Shown piece by piece: positions 24,805 through 34,400 of a DNA stretch of 64,000 nucleotides; positions within the stretch are counted from its first letter, which is position 1; the number at the start of each line of letters is the position of its first letter. The stretch is from an uncultured Bacteroidales bacterium (lineage in GTDB: Bacteria; Bacteroidota; Bacteroidia; Bacteroidales; Paludibacteraceae), in NCBI GenBank assembly GCA_902785605.1, contig CACZZL010000001.1, forward strand, positions 62,001 through 126,000. The letters are read 5' to 3'. Both the position numbers and the translations under genes were made by a program. The notes under the pieces are model-generated. The model was not told where the DNA came from, did no database searches, and was given only the letters and a program-made list of their open reading frames with translations.

Positions 24805-26421
24805 ATGAAAAGTGTATTTAAGTATCTTTTGATTGTTTCGGTGGTAATGGGTGCTGTCGCTTGTAATAAGCGCGAACTGAACACCCGCGTGAGCAACACC
24901 ACAGGTTGGTATTATTTTGACAAAAAGACTACCAATTTTGAGGCGAGAGAGGGTGTCGGTAATGTTAACCCTCCCGGAATGGTGCCTATCCAAGGTGGTG
25001 TGCTGACACTCGGACCGACGGATGAGTTCCTGACAACAACGCTTAACAACGAGAGTCGTCAGGTTACGGTTAGTTCGTTCTATATGGACAAGTATGAGGT
25101 GACCAACCTGAACTGGAACGAGTATCTCCATTGGATGGAAATCGTGTTCGGCGATATCGCTCCTGAGTTGGTAGACAAAGCACGTCCGGACCATAAGGTA
25201 TGGCGCGAGGACATGGCTTATAACGACCCGTATGAGGACAACTACTTCGAGCACCCTGCTTTCTCGTTCTATCCGATTGTCGGTGTGAGCTGGGATCAGG
25301 CGATGGCTTATTGCCAATGGCGTACGGACCGTGTGAACGAGATGGCGCTGGTAAACGCCGGAGCAATGGCAATTCCTGATTTCCCGTATCTGTTGGAAGA
25401 GTGGGATGAGGAAGGAGCCGACGAATGGAATCAGGAGAATCCGGGCTATGAACTGGTAGCCATGGAGCGTGAGATAGAGGGTGAAAATCCGGGAGAGACG
25501 GAGACTGAGACCTACTATCGCCTTCCGTTTGAGTATATCCGCGATAAATTTGTATTCAATACCGAGAAATATTTAATGGATGATAGTTATCAACCCGAGC
25601 CGGGCCGTCGTCCGAAGCAGGACTTGTTCCATGGAACGGACCGCAAGGCAACGATTGCGGACGGTATCTTTGTTACCGGTTATCGTTTGCCGTTGGAGGC
25701 AGAGTGGGTATTTGCCGCTTATGCTCCGGTTGCGGGCGAAGATGGTTTGACCATTGAGGGTAAGGTTTATCCGTGGTCGGGTTATCATCCGCGCGATATG
25801 TCGAAGAAGAATCTGGGTATGATGCAGGCTAACTTCGTTCGTGGACGAGGCGACATGATGGGTGTCAGCGGCGCGCTGAATGACCGTTATGTAATCACCA
25901 ACCCGGTAGACGCATTTGAGCCGAATGATTTCGGTCTGTATAACATGGCCGGTAACGTGAACGAGTGGGTAATGGACGTTTATCGTGAAACAACGTTCCA
26001 AGAGTTCACGGAGTATAACTCTTACCGTGGTAATATCTTCAGCCACGCGGTATTGGATGAGGAGGGTAAGTATACAATTGATTCCATCGGTTGTGTGAAG
26101 ATCACTTGGGGTAAGGAGGACGATAAGCGTGATGTGCTGGATGGTGATTTCGCTAGCTTGATTAATACCGACTATCCCCTGGATACCGCCGGTGTGGCGA
26201 ACCTCGAGAACTACAAACCGGATCCTACCGATATTCTGGCTCCGAAGATTACGAAGAATAGTCGCGTGTACAAAGGCGGTTCTTGGGCAGATCGTATTTT
26301 CTGGCTCAATCCTGCAACACGTCGTTATCTGGATCAGGATAAGTGTTCGTCCAAGATTGGTTTCCGCTGCGCGATGTCTACGCTGGGTGACCAGATTCCG
26401 AACACACCGATGGAGCGTTAA
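24805..26421 (+). CDS. GldJ-like gliding/type IX secretion lipoprotein (SUMF1 fold)
   Basis: 538 residues. Lipoprotein signal peptide (Cys 20, MGAVACNKR), then a formylglycine-generating-enzyme (SUMF1)-like fold: SFYMDKYEVTNLNWNEYLHW, PIVGVSWDQAMAYCQWRT, LPLEAEWVFAAYA, YNMAGNVNEWVMDVY, and the C-terminal VYKGGSWADRIFWLNPATRRYL...IGFRCAM. The whole architecture, including the RVYKGGSW and IGFRCAM signatures, fits GldJ (and the related GldK/PorK), periplasmic lipoproteins of gliding/type IX secretion. It is a link to the many putative type IX substrates in this window. GldK/PorK is the main alternative; other gld/por genes are not in the window. Confidence 0.75.
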   Translation: MKSVFKYLLIVSVVMGAVACNKRELNTRVSNTTGWYYFDKKTTNFEAREGVGNVNPPGMVPIQGGVLTLGPTDEFLTTTLNNESRQVTVSSFYMDKYEVTNLNWNEYLHWMEIVFGDIAPELVDKARPDHKVWREDMAYNDPYEDNYFEHPAFSFYPIVGVSWDQAMAYCQWRTDRVNEMALVNAGAMAIPDFPYLLEEWDEEGADEWNQENPGYELVAMEREIEGENPGETETETYYRLPFEYIRDKFVFNTEKYLMDDSYQPEPGRRPKQDLFHGTDRKATIADGIFVTGYRLPLEAEWVFAAYAPVAGEDGLTIEGKVYPWSGYHPRDMSKKNLGMMQANFVRGRGDMMGVSGALNDRYVITNPVDAFEPNDFGLYNMAGNVNEWVMDVYRETTFQEFTEYNSYRGNIFSHAVLDEEGKYTIDSIGCVKITWGKEDDKRDVLDGDFASLINTDYPLDTAGVANLENYKPDPTDILAPKITKNSRVYKGGSWADRIFWLNPATRRYLDQDKCSSKIGFRCAMSTLGDQIPNTPMER

Positions 26422-26426
26422 ATCAC

Positions 26427-26443
26427 AAATCATAAATCATAAA
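26427..26443 (+). repeat. AAATCATAA-repeat spacer
   Basis: The 35-bp gap between the gldJ-like gene and gcvH contains tandem AAATCAT units. The same unit is repeated before the gene at 51611. Confidence 0.45.
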
Positions 26444-26456
26444 ACACAAGTTTAGT

Positions 26457-26831
26457 ATGGTATTTCCTGGAGATATTCGCTATACAAGCGAGCACGAATG
26501 GATTCGTGTAGAAGGAGATGAAGCGTATGTAGGTATTACCGATTACGCGCAGTCTGAGTTGGGAGAGATCGTGTTTGTCGATGTGCCGACGCTGGGCGAG
26601 ACTGTAGGTCAAGGTGAGGTGTTTGGTAGCATAGAGGCAGTAAAGACGGTCAGTGATCTCAATATGCCGGTAACGGGCGAAGTGCTGGAAATCAACGGTG
26701 CGTTGGATGCACAGCCGGAGTTGGTGAACAACGATCCGTATGGCGAGGGATGGATCATTCGTATTGCTGTCAAAGACGCTGCCGAATTGGACAAACTGAT
26801 GGACGCTAAGGCATACGAAGCCAGCCTCTAA
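26457..26831 (+). CDS. gcvH: Glycine cleavage system H protein
   Basis: 124 residues, full-length lipoyl carrier of the glycine cleavage complex. The lipoylated lysine is K63 in IEAVKTVSD; N-terminal YTSEHEWIRVEGDEAYVGITDYAQ and C-terminal LVNNDPYGEGWIIRI match the family. It follows the gldJ-like gene by 35 bp and probably shares its transcript. The terminator hairpin after it is split by the IS3 element. No gcvT or gcvP is nearby. Confidence 0.97.
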   Translation: MVFPGDIRYTSEHEWIRVEGDEAYVGITDYAQSELGEIVFVDVPTLGETVGQGEVFGSIEAVKTVSDLNMPVTGEVLEINGALDAQPELVNNDPYGEGWIIRIAVKDAAELDKLMDAKAYEASL

Positions 26832-26856
26832 CGCGCACGCGTGTATTATATTAAGG

Positions 26857-26868
26857 AAAAGCGACCTC
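26857..26868 (+). terminator. Left arm of the gcvH terminator, split by the IS
   Basis: AAAAGCGACCTC is the exact reverse complement of GAGGTCGCTTTT at 28299-28310, which is followed by two more T. Removing the IS and one copy of the direct repeat restores a 12-bp stem with a 5-nt loop ATAGC and a T tail. Confidence 0.8.
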
Positions 26869-26872
26869 ATAG
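26865..26872 (+). repeat. Direct repeat flanking the IS (left copy)
   Basis: CCTCATAG, matched by 28290-28297. Either this is an 8-bp target duplication or, if the IS right end extends to 28294, the duplication is TAG (3 bp, usual for IS3). Confidence 0.7.
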
Positions 26873-26879
26873 TGTAATG

Positions 26880-26913
26880 AACCCCAAAAGTTGAACAAAA
26901 AACTTTTGGGGTT
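26880..26913 (+). terminator. Hairpin at the IS left end, just upstream of orfA
   Basis: Perfect 13-bp stem (AACCCCAAAAGTT / AACTTTTGGGGTT) with an 8-nt loop, followed by TTATT. It overlaps the left inverted repeat and ends 5 bp before the orfA ATG. Such hairpins can block transcription or translation entering from outside the element; here it may also replace the gcvH terminator. Confidence 0.6.
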
Positions 26914-26918
26914 TTATT

Positions 26919-27437
26919 ATGAAACATTCTATTGAAGAGAGGCTATTAGCTGTACAAAAATGTTTAGAAGGTTACGCGCCTAAAGCGGTAGGTCGTCAAA
27001 TGGGGATAGAAGATACAGAATTATCAGTGTGGCTATCACGTTATCAACTAGAAGGTGTTGCCGGACTACGAAAACTTCCCATAAAACGTGCCAATTTTGA
27101 AACAAAATGCAAAATTGTTTGCGAGTTTGCAGAAAAAGGAGTACCTTTGCGCAAAATTTGTGCAGAGTATCACGTATCTCGCTATGCAGTCCAGTCATGG
27201 ACTCGTATCTATCGTCAAGGCGGATACGAGGCTTTGCGCGCTATAAAGCCACAAGGAACAGGTCGTAAAGGTATGGGACGTCGAAAGAAACAAGAACCGC
27301 AGACAGAGTTAGAGCGTCTGCGCTTCGAAAATGAGTATTTGCGTGCAGAAAATGCATTGCTAAAAAAAGTGAGGGCTTTAATGGAAGAAAGGGAGAAGCG
27401 TCTACACGAGATTGGGCGCAAGCCATCCAAACATTAA
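26919..27437 (+). CDS. IS3-family transposase OrfA
   Basis: 172 residues, the DNA-binding subunit: two helix-turn-helix-like segments (APKAVGRQMGIEDTELSVWLSRY and VPLRKICAEYHVSRYAVQSWTRIY), a basic linker (GTGRKGMGRRKKQE) and a leucine-zipper-type coiled coil (ELERLRFENEYLRAENALLKKVRAL). Near its end, codons CTA-AAA-AAA-GTG contain a run of seven A followed by G at 27362-27369, where a -1 shift would enter the OrfB frame. Confidence 0.93.
   Translation: MKHSIEERLLAVQKCLEGYAPKAVGRQMGIEDTELSVWLSRYQLEGVAGLRKLPIKRANFETKCKIVCEFAEKGVPLRKICAEYHVSRYAVQSWTRIYRQGGYEALRAIKPQGTGRKGMGRRKKQEPQTELERLRFENEYLRAENALLKKVRALMEEREKRLHEIGRKPSKH
27362..27369 (+). promoter_or_regulatory. Programmed -1 frameshift site
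   Basis: A AAA AAA G in the OrfA frame. From this point the -1 frame is open through to the OrfB stop at 28258, so a slip yields an OrfAB fusion (the active transposase of IS3 elements). No strong downstream stem-loop was identified by eye. Confidence 0.75.
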
Positions 27438-27457
27438 AGCCCGAACACAGCCTTGAT

Positions 27458-28258
27458 TTGCTCCTTGAGATCAAGGGGATGGCTCGTACTACGTATTATT
27501 ATAATATCCGTCCGAGAGAGGACAAGTATGCGCAAATACGCAAGGATATAATACGTATATTTAATAGGAATAAAGGACGTTATGGTTACCGGCGGGTATA
27601 CCAACAGCTGCGCACGGAAGGCAAAGACATCAACCACAAGACAGTAGCTAAACTAATGGTAGAAATGGGCTTGTATGCTCGGAAAACCAAATTGCGTTAC
27701 CGCTCTTATAAAGGAGAAATAGGTAAGATTGCACCTAATGTACTTGAAAGAGATTTTGCGACAGACGCGCCTAATCGCAAGTGGACTACTGATGTCTCAC
27801 AGGTGGATATACGTGGCAAGAAATGTTATATATCGCCTATACTGGATATGTGGAACGGAGAGATTGTTAGCTATGTCATCTCTGATCGTCCGGATCTAAA
27901 GATGGTAGTGGATATGTTGCAGAAAGCGTTCCGCAAACATCCGCAGACAAATGGTCTAATAATGCACTCGGATCAGGGGTGGCACTATCAGCACACGCGC
28001 TACCAGTATCTATTGCGTGAACATGGTATTACGCAAAGTATGTCCCGTAAGGGGAATTGCTTGGATAACTCAGTTATGGAGAACTTTTTCGGTCTGATGA
28101 AGAACGAGCTGCTCTATAACAATAGATGGGAGAGTATCGATGACTTTAAGGCAGCGTTAAAAGAGTATATCCGGTACTACAACAACGAACGTATCAAACT
28201 AAAATTGAAAATGAGCCCGGTACAATACCGAACTCACTTTCAAAATCAAGTCAACTAG
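27458..28258 (+). CDS. IS3-family transposase OrfB (DDE integrase)
   Basis: 266 residues counted from a TTG at 27458, but there is no good independent start. The frame is open upstream to 27362, so it is probably made as the frameshifted OrfAB fusion. The rve catalytic triad is intact: D112 (WTTDVSQ), D172 (MHSDQGWHY) and E208 (VMENFFGLMKNE), with 35 residues between the last two. An HTH_21-like N-terminal segment (GRYGYRRVYQQLRTEGKDINHKTVAKLM) precedes it. Confidence 0.93.
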   Translation: MLLEIKGMARTTYYYNIRPREDKYAQIRKDIIRIFNRNKGRYGYRRVYQQLRTEGKDINHKTVAKLMVEMGLYARKTKLRYRSYKGEIGKIAPNVLERDFATDAPNRKWTTDVSQVDIRGKKCYISPILDMWNGEIVSYVISDRPDLKMVVDMLQKAFRKHPQTNGLIMHSDQGWHYQHTRYQYLLREHGITQSMSRKGNCLDNSVMENFFGLMKNELLYNNRWESIDDFKAALKEYIRYYNNERIKLKLKMSPVQYRTHFQNQVN

Positions 28259-28289
28259 ATTTAATAATCCGTCCAACTTTTTGGGGTCA

Positions 28290-28297
28290 CCTCATAG
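28290..28297 (+). repeat. Direct repeat flanking the IS (right copy)
   Basis: CCTCATAG, identical to 26865-26872. Confidence 0.7.
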
Positions 28298-28298
28298 C

Positions 28299-28312
28299 GA
28301 GGTCGCTTTTTT
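28299..28312 (+). terminator. Right arm and T tail of the split gcvH terminator
   Basis: GAGGTCGCTTTTTT, the partner of the arm at 26857-26868. Separated by the IS, it can no longer fold with the left arm locally. Confidence 0.75.
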
Positions 28313-28366
28313 GTGTAAAATAGACTTAGCAAAATGAAATAATTATGCACTTTTATGAACAATTTG

Positions 28367-28397
28367 TTGCAAATTTAAAATATTTTGTGTAATTTTG
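28367..28397 (+). promoter_or_regulatory. Promoter of the first giant gene
   Basis: TTG (28367-28369, in TTTGTTGC), a 20-bp spacer, TAATTTTG (28390-28397). The predicted start near 28404 gives a leader of about 55 nt, very AT-rich. Confidence 0.65.
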
Positions 28398-28458
28398 CAC
28401 ACTAAAACTTGTTTGTTATAGACAGAAAATTATTTTTAACGTATAATTATATATAGTT

Positions 28459-31400
28459 ATGAAGAAACATTTACTCATGTTATTGGTAGCCGTGATGGCT
28501 GCAGTAATGAGTCTTGAGGCGCGTGTCATTGTGATTAACGAGGGCTTTGAGAATGGTATTCAGGACTCTGTTTGGACGCAGGAGTATATCCCTGCGGACA
28601 TGCCTATGCCATGGGCTGTGGAGGATGTTGATGATGGTTTGTCTTATCCCTCTACGGTTGTGCAGGGTAGCAAACGTGCCTATTTGCGTAACAACAAGGG
28701 CGAGACGATCGGCTATAAGACTCGTCTGGTTAGTAAGGTGATGGACCTCCGTCCGACGAAGGTCTATATGCCGGAGTTGACGTTCTGGTATGCGAACCCG
28801 AAGTGGGGCGCAGACCGCGATACGCTCCGTGTGCTCTACCGCACCGGTTCGTATGCTGCGTGGAAGCAGATGGCGGAGTTCAGTACCGCCAGTTCCGATT
28901 GGCAGTATGTCAAACTGTCCTTGCCTGAAGTGGGACAGACCTACCAGATTGCGTTCGAGGGAAAAGACAACCTCGGTCGTGGTATCGTGCTGGATAGTAT
29001 CAAGCTGCAGTCGGCTCCCGAGTGTACCACTCCGCATGACCTGATCGCTACGAACAAAGGTGCCGGTAAGGTCAATATCTCGTGGACGGCGAGCTGGGAT
29101 GCGGACTTCTATGAGCTGCTGGTTACCAAGGATACGATTGTTCCGGACCTGATTGACGAGATAGAGGCAACCACTCCGGAGAAGATCGTTTATCATGATT
29201 TGGTAAACGGTGTGACCAACAAGGACCTCGTGCTGGAGGCGGGTGAGTTCTACCTCGCCTATGTGCGCTCGCTCTGTGAGGGCGAAAACAGCTCCTGGAG
29301 TAGTGAACAAGACAAGGAAGAGCCCTTCGGCTTCAAGGTTCGTACGGTGAAGCAAGTGCCGTTTACGGAGACCTTCAACTATAAGTCCGGTGTCCTGCGC
29401 GACGTGGATTGGACTTGGGGTAGCAATACCCAAAACACCAACCCGTTTGTCAACTCCAAGGCTTCGGCTACGGCGTGGGCGTATTATTCTCAGGATGTGA
29501 CTCCGGCAGTTATTTTCTCCGGTGGTGAGACCTCGAAACCGGAGACGATGATTGCGGCTAACCGCTTTGTCTATCTGGCGACGCCGGCATTGGCGGACAC
29601 GGCGAACGATGAGTTCCGTGTCAACCAGTTGCAGGTGCATTTCTGGAGCACGGTCTATACGTACACCGGTCGTCAGTACGGTCGTAGCATCCTCGTGGGT
29701 GTGATGGACGATCCGGAAGATATCACCACCTTCGTGCCGATAGATACCGTGAGCGTATGGGGAAACAAGACTTTCCAGGAGAATATCGTGGACCTCGGTT
29801 CTTACGAAGGCAACGGTTCTTACGTGGCTTTTGTCAGTGACTTCGACCGTCCGAATGTGTTCTATCTGGACAATCTCACCATTGAGTACCGCAAGGATGT
29901 CAACAAGGTCACCAAGATCACGGTGAACCCGCGTGACACCTATGCTACCATCTCGTGGGAAGGCAATGCTGCTTCGTACAACGTGCTGGTGACCAACGCA
30001 GAGGTGGATCCGTCCAACCCTGCCGCATCGGCTATCGTTGACCAGGCAACGGTCACGACCAACAGCTATCTGTGCCAGGCACTGGAGGCAGACCACAGCT
30101 GGAACCGCCCGTACTATGTCTATGTACAGGCAGCCGGCACCGAGTGGTCCTATCGTTACCCCTTTGTGACGATTGCTTCGCAGCGTGCTATCCCGTATAA
30201 TTTTGATTTCGAGGCAGGCACTACTAGCAAGTATCAGATTGCCGGTATGAGCGGACAGTTTGCTGCCGGTCTGGGTGTCTTTGGTAATAACGGAACCACT
30301 TATCCGGCTGTGCTGACGGACTCCAAGTATAGTTATAGCGGTATCGGTTCGCTGTTCATGAGTAAGCGTGGTGGCGCGGATGTATGGGTGACCCTGCCGC
30401 CGGTGGAGAATCTGGATGAGGTACAGGTGAAGTTCTACCTCAGCGGTTATAACACCTATAACCAGGCGCATGCTACTATCGGTGTGATGTCCAATCCGAT
30501 GGATATCAATACCTTTGTGCCTGTGTCCAGCTTCATGCTGAACACCACGGGTTATACCCGCTGCTATGCGAACTTCGTCAACTACAGCGGTCCCGATGGC
30601 GTTATCGCGATTGTATGGGACGATGTGATGAAGATGAGCCAGAACACCATCAACTATATCGACGAGATCATCGTGGAGGAGTTGTCTGACTGTGTTCCGC
30701 CTACGAATATCAGTCTGGATATTCTCCCGGATTCGATCACGGTTACTTGGGAGAGTTCTTCTTGGGATAAATGGGAGTTCTTCCTCTCCCGTTCCGCTTT
30801 GAGCGAGACGGACCGCGTGCATAAGACGCTGGAGGATATACAAGCCATGCGTGGTGTGGTGGTGGCGGATTCGCTGGAGTGGTTCAACCCCGCGGCTGCG
30901 CCGACCTTCGGTTTCGGAGGACTCACGCCGCACGCAACCTACTATCTCTATGTGCGCTCGACTTGTGACATGGATTGGTGGAGCGAGATGTCGTTCAGCA
31001 CACCTTGTCGTGAAGAGGAATATCCGTACAAAGAGAATTTTGAGAACTATAACATCGATGCCACCACTGCCGGTTGCTGGCAGTTGGCGGACTACATGGG
31101 CGTCGGTTATCCGAGAATCTACAACGACGGCACATCCGGATCTCCGGAGAAGACGCTGGAGTTGTATTCGTCCGGTACCATCCATCGTTCGGTGGCTATC
31201 CTGCCGCAGGTGGAGGGTAACCTGTCTGACATGTTGCTCACCTTCGACGTACGTACGTATGCTGGCACTGCTTCATCGTCGGCGGTTATCTATGTCGGTT
31301 CGATGGAGGATATAGAGAACTCGAATACTTTTGTGCCGTTCGATACCGTCTTCGTGGATGGTGCGGACTTCAAGAAAGTGCGTTTCGTCCTCGCGGACTA

Positions 31401-34400
31401 CGAGTTGGCGTATGACAATATCGCCATTACATCCGGTCTGGGTAACTTGCTCATGAGTAGCGATGTGATTATTGATAACGTCGAGCTCAAAGACCCGTCG
31501 TGTATTGAGGCATATGACCTGAAGCAGTCGGGTTTTGCAGCGCATTCGATTGACCTGACGTGGAACGGTACCTCTGATTCCGACTTGTGGGAAGTGAAAG
31601 TGCTCAGTTCGAATGTCGGCATCAATGCCATTAAGAACAACTCTTATAACGCTGCCTATGACGTGCTGCGTGATTCGATTGTGACCGGTAAGGCCTTCCA
31701 TCTGGAGAACCTGCAGGCATCGAGCACCTACTATGTCTATGTACGTACCCTTTGCGGGGACAGCACATGGATCTCTACACCGGTGACCACTTCGTGCGAG
31801 ATGCTTGATCCGACCAAGTCGAACAAGGAGACCTTCGCAGCCTATGCGGATGGTGCACACCCGAACTGCTGGACGCTCGGCACCCGCACCGGAACAGGTA
31901 CGCTGCCGTATGTGCATGCGGTGAACTCGCAGATGGCACTGTATATCTACCAGAGTTCCACCAGCGCACCTGCCTGGGCGGCATCTCCGGAGATCAAGTG
32001 CGACTCGCTCGAGTCTATTGTGGTTACCTTCTCCATGAGTGCGTACAACGGTGAGGTATGTGTCTGGGGCGTGATGACAGACCCGACGGATCTGAACACC
32101 TTCGTACCGCTGGATTCGATGGCAGGTACCGGTACCTCTACGTTCTACGAGAAAAGAGTGGATCTGAGCGACTATGCAGCGCTCATACCGCCTACTGCCA
32201 AGCATGTGGCATGGCGTGCTCGTTACAACAAGAGTGACTGGGTGTATATTGATGACATCTCGTTCATCTCCAATGCCTGCCCGTTACCCAAGCCGAGTTG
32301 CTCGGAGATGACTACGTCCAGCGTACGTATCAGCAGCGGTCTGCGTACCAACAGCGACTGGGTGCTGTTGGTGACGAATGAGGCTATTTCGGAAACGGAT
32401 CTGGAGACGGAAGGATATGTGGTACCGGAGTCCAAACTCGTTTATCTGGACACCTTGAACAGTCGTTCGCAAGTGATAAGAGGCTTGGAGGGCCAGACGA
32501 AGTATTATGTATATGCAGTTACTCTGTGTGATTCTGTCACGAGTTCGCAATGGGCTTCGATCAACTTCACTACGCCGTGTCAGGCAATGACACCGGAGGC
32601 AATGGGTACCATCACCTTCTCCGACAAGGCGGGTTATGAAACCGGTTCCGGCGGAGAGATGCCGTGTTGGACCGTGGGCAGCAAGACGCAAGGCGCGTCC
32701 ACTACCTATATCCCGTATGTCAACAACTCGTCCACTTATAAGCACAACGGCAACAACTACCTGCAGCTCTATGATAACTCGACCTCTTCGAGCAGCAACG
32801 TGGGTGCGTATGCCATCATGCCGGAGCTCAATGTGGACTCGATCAACAAGTATCAGGTGACCTTCTGGGGTCGCAGTAACACTTCTACGTCGGCGAATAA
32901 CCAGGTGATCGTCGGTGTCATCACTGACCCGAGTGACATGAGTACTTTCGTGCCGGTAGATACATTGAATCTCAGCAAATCGGCTTGGGATCCGTACAGT
33001 GTCGGCTTTGAGCATTATGAGGGTGACTACATGGGTGAGTTTGGTCGTAACATCATGTTCCTCTCCGACTTCGGTACTACCAACTATGCTTATATATCGG
33101 AGATCTCTGTGGAACTCATTCCGCACTGCCGTTCTATCCAATCCTTCACGGTGGATAGTGTAGGTGAGAAAGAGGCGGTTGTCAGCTGGAAGGGCTATCA
33201 GGACACCTATCGCGTGATGGTGGCTGACAAATGGCTGACGGACGAGCAGAAACCGAAATATCACTACCTGATTGATTCGGTTGTAGATCATTCGGAGGGT
33301 ATTCGTCTCACCTCGCTCAATGCGGCTACTACGTACTATGTATATGCACAGGGTGTCTGCGGCAACGATGATAGCACCGCTATCTCGGTGACCTACGCTA
33401 CCTTCAAGACCGAGTGTCCTTCCGAGGATGGTGTACCTCTGCCGTTCTACGAGGACTTCGAGTCGTATAGCACCGGTACCGGTTCTCCGGGATGTTGGGT
33501 GTTCCGCGCAAGCAGCGGTACTTCCTATCCGAAGCTGAGTACGGTGAGCGGTATGGATACCAAGGCTGTCGAACTCTATACCACCAGTTCCAATAACTCG
33601 TGGATGATAACGCCTGTATTGGACGGTGACCTGCAAGACATGGTGCTTTCGTTCGATGCGCGTGCTTGGAGTTCGAGTTATACAGGAACGCTGTATGTCG
33701 GAACAATGGCGGATCCGAACGATCCTTCTACTTTCGAGCTCATCACTTCCTATCCGTTGAATGATGCATCGAGCTTCGTTCGTTATACCATCAATCTGGG
33801 CGACTACGAACTGCCGTACAATAATCTGACGTTTACCTCCGGATTCTATTCCGCGATGGGCTTCACAAAATCCAGTGATGTCTATATCGACAATATCAGC
33901 CTGGAGCTCTCGGCTACCTGCAACGCTCCGAAACTCAAACTGATCGGAACCTCTTATGAATCCGCAGACCTGACGCTCAAACCCTCTAAAGCGGAGGATG
34001 CATTGTGGGAGCTGGCTATCATCCCCGAAGCGGACTATGAGAACATCGGAGATATCAACAGCTACCTCAACACGCTGCCCAAGATGACTGTGGACTCCAC
34101 GCACGTCGTGTTCTCCGGACTCACTCCTGCTACCTCGTATTTCGTCTATGCGCGTACCGTATGCGGTGTCGGAGAGGTTAGTCTGTGGACACGTACTCCG
34201 CTGAAGATCAGCACCAAGTACTTCTATGAGGATACGTATTTCTTCGGATTTGAGAAAACGGAATTGTACGAGAACAGCAAGTACTCGCAGAGCGGTAACT
34301 TCTATATCCACCCGGCACTCGAAGCCGATCGTGACTCCTTGGGTACGGAATCGCAGTCGTACATGTACTACCCGTACAGCCGTCAGGATAACGATACCGT

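Larger units (their letters stand above)
26873..28289 (+). mobile_element. IS3-family (IS150-like) insertion sequence, intact
   Basis: About 1417 bp. Imperfect terminal inverted repeats: left TGAACCCCAAAAGTTGAAC from 26878, right (reverse complement) TGACCCCAAAAAGTTGGAC ending at 28289; 16 of 19 match. The left end begins TGTAA before the repeat. It carries two consecutive ORFs in the IS3 arrangement with a slippery A7 for a -1 shift. Both reading frames are open and the DDE residues are present, so it looks recently mobile. The insertion lies in the loop of the gcvH terminator. Confidence 0.9.

Noticed and set aside
28480..31185. Very long minus-strand ORF (901 codons) antisense to the first giant gene, with similar ones at 32284-34968, 36343-37887, 46154-48007 and 54762-56390
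   Set aside because: The sense frames encode clear repeated domains with signal peptides. The antisense frames are open because the sense codons avoid TTA, CTA and TCA; their translations show no recognisable domain.
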